Of a stretch of DNA of 64,000 bases, positions 58,901 through 64,000 are shown in pieces; position 1 is the first letter of the stretch; every line of letters starts with the position of its first letter. This stretch comes from Bauldia sp963759235 (GTDB lineage Bacteria > Pseudomonadota > Alphaproteobacteria > Rhizobiales > Kaistiaceae), in the NCBI GenBank assembly GCA_963759235.1, contig CAVWYO010000004.1, positions 1-64,000 on the forward strand, given 5' to 3'. Both the position numbers and the translations under genes were made by a program. A model generated the notes under the pieces. It was not told the DNA's origin. It was given only the letters and a program-made list of their open reading frames with translations, and did not search any database.

Positions 58901-61695
58901 TGCACCGCCGGAACGCCGACGCCGGGCGCGCACGACCATGGTGGGATGATCCCGTAGGAGACAAGCGTCGCGGGGACCAGGTCGGCGGTGTCGCTGATCT
59001 CGAGCGGCCCGAAATACGGAGCGCTGCCGGCATTGCTGACCAGGATATCGAAGTAGCAGAGCCAGCCGCCGGTCGGGCCGGCTCCCTCGTAGCAGGTCGG
59101 AAAAGCCTTCTTCTCGATCTCGACCAGCGGATAGGCGCCGGGATAGCCGGGCGGGAAGCGGGAAAGGCCGGCGCAGTCGTAGTCGTTGGCCGGATTGTAA
59201 TCACCGGGGCCGCCGCCCCAGTCGATCCAGCCGCAGTTGCGGACGTTGGTGGGGCCGAGGACGATCGGTCCGGCCGAGATCCACAGCGTCAGGTCGCGGA
59301 ACTCGCCAGGCGCGAGCGTCACCGGCCCGTGCGTGCAGTCGAAGCTGTTACCGCCCACCGGGCCGCAGGCCCAGTCGGGACCGGGCGCCCAGTTGGCGAG
59401 CACGGCGCCGGGGAAGGCGATCTCGTCATGGATGTTGAGCGGACCGGAATAGCTCGCGGCGCCGACATTGGTGACGCGGATGACGAACAGGCAGTTGGCG
59501 AACCAGTCGCACTGGCCGTCGAGGCCGTACTTGGTGAGTTGCAGGTCCGACGCGTAGTAGGGGGTACCGGGCGCGACCGCCGCGGCATAGCCGCAGGCGC
59601 TGTTGTTGTAGGTGCGCGCATCCTCGCCCGAGCCGGGCGTGGTCAGCTCGACGCAGTTCGAAAACACCGGCTGGCTCCACCAGCTCGGGACTGTGAAGGT
59701 AATCTGGAACGATGTCTGCTGGCCGGGAGCGAGCGAGACCGGGCCATGGGTACATTCGTAGATGCCGGGGAACAGTCCCGGGCAGGCCCAATCGGGCGAC
59801 GGCGGAATGGCAAGCGTCGAGCCATTGGCGGGGGTGTCGCGGACGACGAGCGGACCGGAATAGGGCAGGTCGCCGACATTGGCGATCACCACCTCGAACG
59901 GACAATTGTCGCCGGCCAGGCATGCGTCACTCAGCGCGCGCTTGGTGATTCTGAGATCGAGCTTCTTGGGAGCCGGGGGCTGCTGGAAGACCACCACGTC
60001 GCCGATGCGGGTGGCATCGTTCCGCGCCAACTCCTCGGGGATCGGGAGGCCGGAGGCGTCGACATTGACGTCGGTGTCGACCATGTAGGACTGGTCGGGG
60101 CCGGCCGGCGGCGAGACCGGGCCGGGGGCCGGGTAGGGCTCGAACGCCTCGGCCGGGATGACCTCCTGATAGGCCGACTGCGGTTCGCCCTGAAGGCCGG
60201 ACACCTCGGAGACATCGCTGTGGGTGCCGGCAGCGGGGTCGAGACAGGCGCCGTCGGGCGAGCAGAGGGCGTCGCCGGTCATCCACACGAAAGCGTCGGG
60301 CTGGGCGGGATTGACGTTGCCGCCCGGGTCATATCCCGGGCCGAAGGCGACGCCGCCGGCGGCGTCGGCGCGGACGTAGGGCGGGCCTTCGTTCTTGCGG
60401 TCGTAGAAGCCGACGTCATAGCGGCCGACCGGCTGCCAGAGACCGCCGGCGTCCAGCTCATAGCGGAGCACGCGGGCCTCGTGCGGATAGGCGAAGGAAT
60501 TCTCCGCCGACAGGCCGAGATTGCGGATGCCGCCGCGTTCGGCGAGAAGCATCACCTTCTGATCGCCGACCGCCGGGAAGGCGATGTCGGCGACGGGGTT
60601 GCTGATGCCGGCACGGGCGATGGCTTCCGGCGAGCGGAAGAATTCGGGCAGGAAGAATTCGCGACGGACGCTGGTTGTGTCGAAGCTCCCGTCGTCAGCG
60701 ATGGCGACCGACCAGACAGAGTTCTGCTGGTCCTCGCCGGCGAGCGCCCAGTCGGGATTGCCGAAGCTCTGGCTGCCCCACACGGCATAATAGAGCCGGA
60801 CTTCGCCGCTGTCGGCGTCGCGGCGCACGTCGAGGCCCCACACGCGGCGGCGGAAATCGGCGAAGTTCCAGCAGGACGGCGTGCGGCCGAAATCGCCGGT
60901 CGGGCAATCGAAGATATGGGCCGCAGACGCGGGGTCGAACGGTACCGGCGGCAGCGACGCGGCTGCTCCCGATATCGCGTCGGTGAAGTTGCCGCGGCCG
61001 TCCACGCCCTGGTCGAAGCGGCCGAGATCGGTGCCATCGGACAGGGCGATGCGGTGGATCATGCCGGTCTCGAGATCCGAGACGAGGAACTGGCGGTGCC
61101 AGCGGTCGAAGGCGATGTTGCCGAGGGCGGCGCCGGTGTTGGCGCGACCGTCGAGGGTGACCTCGGCGAAGATCTCGGGCTGGTAGCCGGCGGCGGCGTT
61201 GAGGCGGTAGATCGTTCCCGGGCCGCCACCGGGCCCCCACATGCCGTCCAGCCAGTCGGAGTTGTCGGTGTTGCGGTGAAGGCCGAAGGCGGAGGTGGCG
61301 GTCACATAGATGTTCGGAGGATTGGCGTCGTCGAGGGCGGCGCCGAACACCTGACCGACATCGCCGGCGGTGACTGAGAAAAGCTGCGGCTCATCCAGCC
61401 AGTGGCGGCCATCCGCCGGAAATCCCGGTGTCCGAAGGTCGAGGGCAACGCCGCTCGTGCCGTTTAGGTCGATGACCGTACGCGGGCCTTCGGGCGTGTC
61501 GACGGTGGTCGTTCCCGAGAACTTGGTGACGAAGGCTTCGCCGGGGAGGAGCGCCTCTTGCGCCTGGAGCGTCGATTGGCAGCCGATGAAGGCGATCGCG
61601 GCAGCGAGGAGCGCCAGCCAGCCCGACCGCCGTGACGCGCGTTCGCTCGATGCCGCCTGCTTCTTCAGCAAGGCGCGCGGTGCGATTCTCGACAT
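55909..61695 (-). CDS. giant secreted DUF11 / peptidoglycan-binding / cysteine-repeat protein
   Basis: A protein of about 1928 aa, exported by an N-terminal signal (WLALLAAAIAFIGC, possibly a lipoprotein box at IGC). Residues about 35-560 read like a beta-propeller with calcium-type DG loops. About 575-1260 hold several DUF11-like repeats (each with SGPL or GPL-V-DT and a C-x-HGPVSLAPGQ block). A 13-proline tract is near 1266, then another DUF11-like repeat, then a peptidoglycan-binding domain at about 1398-1455 (VQTALNGLGFPAGAPDGKIG). Twelve 37-aa cysteine repeats fill about 1478-1920. The start ATG 61695 has GGAGGAGG six nt upstream, better than 61716. Likely a cell-wall-associated surface protein; the role is unknown. 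Confidence 0.88.
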   Translation of the reverse strand: MSRIAPRALLKKQAASSERASRRSGWLALLAAAIAFIGCQSTLQAQEALLPGEAFVTKFSGTTTVDTPEGPRTVIDLNGTSGVALDLRTPGFPADGRHWLDEPQLFSVTAGDVGQVFGAALDDANPPNIYVTATSAFGLHRNTDNSDWLDGMWGPGGGPGTIYRLNAAAGYQPEIFAEVTLDGRANTGAALGNIAFDRWHRQFLVSDLETGMIHRIALSDGTDLGRFDQGVDGRGNFTDAISGAAASLPPVPFDPASAAHIFDCPTGDFGRTPSCWNFADFRRRVWGLDVRRDADSGEVRLYYAVWGSQSFGNPDWALAGEDQQNSVWSVAIADDGSFDTTSVRREFFLPEFFRSPEAIARAGISNPVADIAFPAVGDQKVMLLAERGGIRNLGLSAENSFAYPHEARVLRYELDAGGLWQPVGRYDVGFYDRKNEGPPYVRADAAGGVAFGPGYDPGGNVNPAQPDAFVWMTGDALCSPDGACLDPAAGTHSDVSEVSGLQGEPQSAYQEVIPAEAFEPYPAPGPVSPPAGPDQSYMVDTDVNVDASGLPIPEELARNDATRIGDVVVFQQPPAPKKLDLRITKRALSDACLAGDNCPFEVVIANVGDLPYSGPLVVRDTPANGSTLAIPPSPDWACPGLFPGIYECTHGPVSLAPGQQTSFQITFTVPSWWSQPVFSNCVELTTPGSGEDARTYNNSACGYAAAVAPGTPYYASDLQLTKYGLDGQCDWFANCLFVIRVTNVGAASYSGPLNIHDEIAFPGAVLANWAPGPDWACGPVGGNSFDCTHGPVTLAPGEFRDLTLWISAGPIVLGPTNVRNCGWIDWGGGPGDYNPANDYDCAGLSRFPPGYPGAYPLVEIEKKAFPTCYEGAGPTGGWLCYFDILVSNAGSAPYFGPLEISDTADLVPATLVSYGIIPPWSCAPGVGVPAVQTCTHPGVPGGLQPGQTEALYVDFEVPAAVATPSALRNCATISADNNGDGVPEEYTSCGIAVICDVTTTDCPEDLGLVKTTSSDPCYPGFECPFEIDVTNIGNLAQPNPLVVTDIPDLGFGPPIIHWPGDFTCAPAGTGYTCSWPHSLAPSAELWVDLGFMVPPDPAAPTLQNCASVAPGPQNVLPFNDEDCATAFVPIPDLHPFGATVCQRGADCPLDVGIENSGMLPFVGSAGVQGTLSPAVPIAGITPLTPGLTCSVTGLGSYQCIGDHLDIPAHGKVEWTVTITVAADFPADEITHAKDMIWPDRAVEDKKPENDHQVSTITIEGPKEVTPPPPPPPPPPPPPGLAPAADLAVTKTADQSGCIAAQACAFTIAVTNVGNGVYAGPLQVNDITTPANTRLIGSGPPPWSCRGANGNYTCGYPSTTLAPGETKTLSVTFATGQNAAGSFGNCAELSWTDTVRVIAVQTALNGLGFPAGAPDGKIGPNTLSAIQAYQDSVGMPVTGQIDDALLRRLFGSWGVGDANAGNDRACASAFIQPPPPQPPQIVCIGGAVRDGQCVCPIGSVPRPTGPNSYRCVALPPQIVCIGGAVRDGQCVCPIGSVPQQTGPNSYQCVALPPQIVCFGGIVRNNQCICPPGTFTQQTGPNAFRCVIPPPEIVCRGGTVRNNECICPKGFDVQKLGPNAYQCVLPPPKITCQGGSVRNNECICPNGFDVQKTGPNAYKCVAPPPKITCQGGSVRNNECVCPNGFDVQKTGPNAYKCVAPPPKITCQGGSVRNNECVCPNGFDVQKTGPNAYKCVAPPPKITCQGGTVRNNECVCPNGFDLQKTGPNAYKCVAPPPKITCQGGSVRNNECVCPNGFDVQKTGPNAYKCIAPPPKITCQGGSVRNNECVCPKGFDVQKTGPNAYKCVAPPPKITCQGGSVRNNECVCPNGTEVQKTGSNAYKCVAVQPKLVCEGGKIRNNKCVCPKGMAPVSSGNNAFRCVQTFGGKMQSQ
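55945..57265. repeat. twelve 111-bp tandem repeats coding for cysteine modules
   Basis: The DNA encoding the 3' end of the giant gene repeats every 111 bp, each unit giving 37 residues with the plan C-x2-GG-x2-R-x3-C-x-C-P-x-G then C. Units five to ten are nearly identical at the DNA level, while the first three and the last differ more. That gradient is what unequal crossing-over in the centre produces. Repeat number probably varies between strains. Confidence 0.92.
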
Positions 61696-62003
61696 GCTCG
61701 GCCTCCTCCGTCTCAAATCTTATCGTTTCTTATCGACGATGGGTCGGTTGACGACTCCCTGCTTTGATTGAACGCGACACCCGCCACCTGCATTTTGCCA
61801 CAGCCGTCGATCGAAGGCCACTTCCCAGACCGGCGCATATTTCAGCCCGCCGGATTTCTGTCGATTTGATGAACAGACCGCTCCGGTCCGGTTCAGCCGG
61901 CTTGTGCAAGGGTCGCGGCGTCTCCGGACGACACGGGGTCCGGAAGATCCGCCAGCGGGCTCCGCGCCCGCGGCGTTCACAGCCCGGACGATGGAGCAAG
62001 ACG
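61696..62003. other. 308-nt divergent intergenic region
   Basis: The region between the giant gene (leftward) and the small secreted gene (rightward). It should hold both promoters. I see no RNA gene, strong hairpin or recognisable operator in it; the two TTATCG copies near 61720-61737 are the only short repeats. Confidence 0.5.
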
Positions 62004-62381
62004 ATGACCACCACCCTCGCCAAGTTCGCAGTCGCGGCTCTTTCAGGTTTGTTGCTGGCCGGCACGGCCGACGCTCAGGTGCGCTACCAGACGCTGAAGG
62101 GCCCGCTGGTGTTCAACCCTAACGCCCTCGCTCTCATGCAGCCGAAGCTGAAATGCATTGCATCGGGTTCGCCGGAAGAGTTTCCGAACGACGTGGCGCT
62201 GATCAATCAAGGCGTGATGTCGATCGCCACCGGCACCAAGGTGGCCTGGGCGATGCCGGGCATGGGCAGCGGCGTTTACGTGTTCGCGGCGCCGCTCGCC
62301 CCCAACAAGGCGGTCTTCCTGCCGAACGTGCTCAGCAACGGCGTCGGCGCCGGCGCGCCGTGCTCGGTGAAGTTCCTCTGA
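62004..62381 (+). CDS. small secreted protein with two cysteines
   Basis: A 125-aa exported protein of unknown function. A signal peptide (KFAVAALSGLLLAGTADA, cut before QVRYQ) is followed by a compact 100-residue domain with one cysteine near its start (PKLKCIASG) and one near its end (GAPCSVKFL), likely a disulfide. The middle is hydrophobic and Gly/Pro-rich (VAWAMPGMGSGVYVFAAPL). ATG 62004 has GGAGCAAG upstream. It is divergent from the giant cysteine-repeat gene and ends before a strong terminator. Confidence 0.8.
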   Translation: MTTTLAKFAVAALSGLLLAGTADAQVRYQTLKGPLVFNPNALALMQPKLKCIASGSPEEFPNDVALINQGVMSIATGTKVAWAMPGMGSGVYVFAAPLAPNKAVFLPNVLSNGVGAGAPCSVKFL

Positions 62382-62416
62382 GCCGCCCGCGGGTCCGCAA
62401 CATTTCCTGTCGAATC

Positions 62417-62443
62417 GGGGCCGGCGATCTCCTCACCGGCCCC
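62417..62443 (+). terminator. stem-loop after the small secreted gene
   Basis: GGGGCCGG (62417-62424) and CCGGCCCC (62436-62443) form an 8-bp GC stem around an 11-nt loop, followed by GTTCGCTTTG. It lies about 36 nt after the stop at 62381 and before ilvC. Confidence 0.65.
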
Positions 62444-62561
62444 GTTCGCTTTGCGCCGGCATGGCGTTGCGCTCGTTCTCTCTGCCCGCTAGAACCGCCG
62501 GGATTCTTTCGTTCCCTGCCGTCCGGCCGCCGCCAGAAGATCAAGAGAGGACTGGAAACCG

Positions 62562-63581
62562 ATGCGCGTCTACTACGATCGGGATGCCGATCTCAACCTC
62601 ATCAAAGCGAAGAACGTCGCCATCGTCGGCTACGGCAGCCAGGGCCATGCCCACGCGCAAAACCTCCGCGATTCCGGCGTGGCGAACGTGGCGATCGCGC
62701 TCCGGCAAGGGTCGGCGTCGGCGGCAAAGGCGAAGAACGCCGGGCTTGAGGTGAAGTCGGTCGCCGATGCGGCGAAATGGGCCGACCTGGTGATGATGCT
62801 GACGCCGGACGAACTGCAAGCCGACATCTATCGCGAGCACATCGCCGGCAATATCCGCGACGGCGCGGCGCTTGCCTTCGCTCACGGCCTCAACGTCCAT
62901 TTTGCCCTGATCGAGCCGAAGGATAGTGTCGATGTGGTGATGATCGCGCCGAAGGGGCCGGGGCATACCGTGCGCTCCGAGTATCAAAGGGGCGGCGGGG
63001 TTCCCTGCCTGGTGGCGGTCGCCCGCGACGCCTCGGGCAACGCGCTCGACCTCGCGCTCTCCTACGCCTCGGCGATCGGCGGCGGACGTTCCGGCATCAT
63101 CGAGACGACCTTCCGCGAGGAGTGCGAGACCGATCTGTTCGGCGAGCAGGTGGTGCTCTGCGGCGGCCTGGTCGAATTGATCCGCGCCGGCTTCGAGACG
63201 CTGGTCGCCGCCGGCTACGCTCCCGAAATGGCCTATTTCGAGTGCCTGCACGAGGTGAAGCTGATCGTCGACCTCATCTATGAGGGCGGCATCGCCAACA
63301 TGAACTACTCGATCTCCAACACCGCCGAGTACGGCGAGTACATCTCCGGCCCGCGGGTGATCAACGACGACACGCGCGCCGAGATGCGGCGCATCCTCGC
63401 CGACATCCAGCAAGGCAAGTTCACCTCCGAGTGGATGCGCGAATACCGGGCCGGCCTGCCGCGCTTCAAGGCGACGCGGCGGCTGAACGACGAGCACCCG
63501 ATCGAGGCGGTTGGCGAGCGGCTGCGCGCCATGATGCCGTGGATCGGCGCCAACAAGCTGGTCGACAAGGCGAAAAACTGA
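62562..63581 (+). CDS. ilvC: ketol-acid reductoisomerase
   Basis: A 339-aa enzyme of the short class I type, the second step of branched-chain amino acid synthesis, converting acetolactate to dihydroxyisovalerate with NADPH. The N-terminal Rossmann site is VAIVGYGSQGHAHAQNLRDS, and the catalytic C-terminal helical domain shows MIAPKGPGHTVRSEY, TTFREECETDLFGEQVVLCG and YFECLHEVKLIVDLI with metal-binding acids. ATG 62562 is preceded by AGAGAGGAC. It uses the product of IlvBN about 12 kb upstream but is not in the same operon. Confidence 0.97.
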   Translation: MRVYYDRDADLNLIKAKNVAIVGYGSQGHAHAQNLRDSGVANVAIALRQGSASAAKAKNAGLEVKSVADAAKWADLVMMLTPDELQADIYREHIAGNIRDGAALAFAHGLNVHFALIEPKDSVDVVMIAPKGPGHTVRSEYQRGGGVPCLVAVARDASGNALDLALSYASAIGGGRSGIIETTFREECETDLFGEQVVLCGGLVELIRAGFETLVAAGYAPEMAYFECLHEVKLIVDLIYEGGIANMNYSISNTAEYGEYISGPRVINDDTRAEMRRILADIQQGKFTSEWMREYRAGLPRFKATRRLNDEHPIEAVGERLRAMMPWIGANKLVDKAKN

Positions 63582-63632
63582 GGCCTTCGGGCCGGCGGGC
63601 CCGGCTATGCGTTCCGACGGGAAGGCGGACCG

Positions 63633-64000
63633 ATGCTCAGCCTCTTCGAGATCGCCGCGATCGTGTTGGCGCTCTCGGCCGGCTTCGGCTGGCTGAACGA
63701 GCGTTTCATCGGCCTGCCCAATGTGATCGGCGTTCTGGTGGTGGCGCTCGCCGCCTCGATCGGGCTCATCCTGTTCGATCGCGTGGTGCCCGGCCTCGGC
63801 GTGCAGGAGGTGGTCCAGGCGTCGCTGAAGCAGATCAACTTCTACGACACCATGATGAACGGCATGCTGGCGTTCCTCCTCTTCGCCGGCGCGCTGCAGG
63901 TCGATCTCGGCCGCTTGCGGGCAGAAGCCTCGGCCGTCGGGCTGCTGGCGACCACCGGCGTGGCGATCTCGACCGCCATCGTCGGGACAGGCTTCTATGC
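63633..64000 (+). CDS. cation:proton antiporter (CPA1/NhaP type), 5' part
   Basis: Only the first 122 codons are inside the window; the gene runs off the end. The protein begins MLSLFEIAAIVLALSAGFGW with NERFIGLPNVIGVLVVALAA, and then shows NGMLAFLLFAGALQVDLGRL, the typical first helices of CPA1 sodium:proton antiporters. ATG 63633 follows GAAGGCGGACC, which serves as the ribosome-binding site. It lies about 50 nt after ilvC. The cation specificity cannot be judged from this part. Confidence 0.85.
   Translation, partial: MLSLFEIAAIVLALSAGFGWLNERFIGLPNVIGVLVVALAASIGLILFDRVVPGLGVQEVVQASLKQINFYDTMMNGMLAFLLFAGALQVDLGRLRAEASAVGLLATTGVAISTAIVGTGFY

Overview
This window is a chromosomal segment of a high-GC alphaproteobacterium, most likely of the Hyphomicrobiales (Rhizobiales). 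The evidence is the permuted two-piece tmRNA gene, the sspB-fumC-DUF4169-ribbon-helix-helix gene order, the thyA-folA-hflK-hflC-degP block, the alphaproteobacterial-type ilvBN attenuator and the frequent GTG/TTG starts. I cannot name a genus. Most of the window is ordinary housekeeping DNA cut by a few short accessory patches of visibly lower GC.

Layout. 0-9.5 kb: ligA, a secreted protein, a PRC-barrel protein, an aminopeptidase P, a DUF1127-like small protein, prmA and an HtrA-type protease. 9.6-13.1 kb: a lower-GC isoprenoid patch with two geranylgeranyl-reductase-like flavoproteins (one frameshifted) around a cis-prenyltransferase. 13.1-16.1 kb: uvrD, followed by a broken hicAB module lying between two copies of the uvrD 3' end. 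16.3-18.1 kb: a GT61-type glycosyltransferase and a PheC-like periplasmic protein. 18.2-20.4 kb: a low-GC operon of three genes (DUF1863/ThsB-type TIR-like protein, TIR-domain protein, SLOG-domain protein), my best candidate for an undescribed defence or nucleotide-signalling system. 20.4-22.1 kb: REP-like repeats, DUF2442 and a TacAT-type toxin-antitoxin pair.

22-34 kb: a membrane protein, an FkbM methyltransferase, a ClC channel, an EamA transporter, a D-lactate dehydrogenase-type flavoprotein and a 1859-aa AsmA protein ending in a very long alanine-rich coiled coil. 33.8-37.3 kb: ccdAB joined in one apparent operon to DUF4169 and a ribbon-helix-helix gene, then fumC, sspB and ssrA (tmRNA). 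The SspB adaptor and the tag-encoding RNA are thus neighbours. 37.3-48.2 kb: a lipocalin-like protein, a Bcr/CflA pump, the overlapping thyA-GNAT-folA genes, hflK-hflC-degP, a GNAT, a DUF1015 protein and miaA. 48.2-54.3 kb: ilvBN with promoter, leader peptide and attenuator, then pdxJ, two tandem sulfotransferases and a LysE exporter.

54.4-64 kb: a small caspase/CHAT-like protein, a DUF2461 protein, a 1928-aa secreted protein with DUF11-like repeats, a peptidoglycan-binding domain and twelve 37-aa cysteine repeats, a small secreted protein, ilvC, and the start of a cation:proton antiporter that runs off the end. ilvBN and ilvC both belong to branched-chain amino acid synthesis but are about 12 kb apart here.
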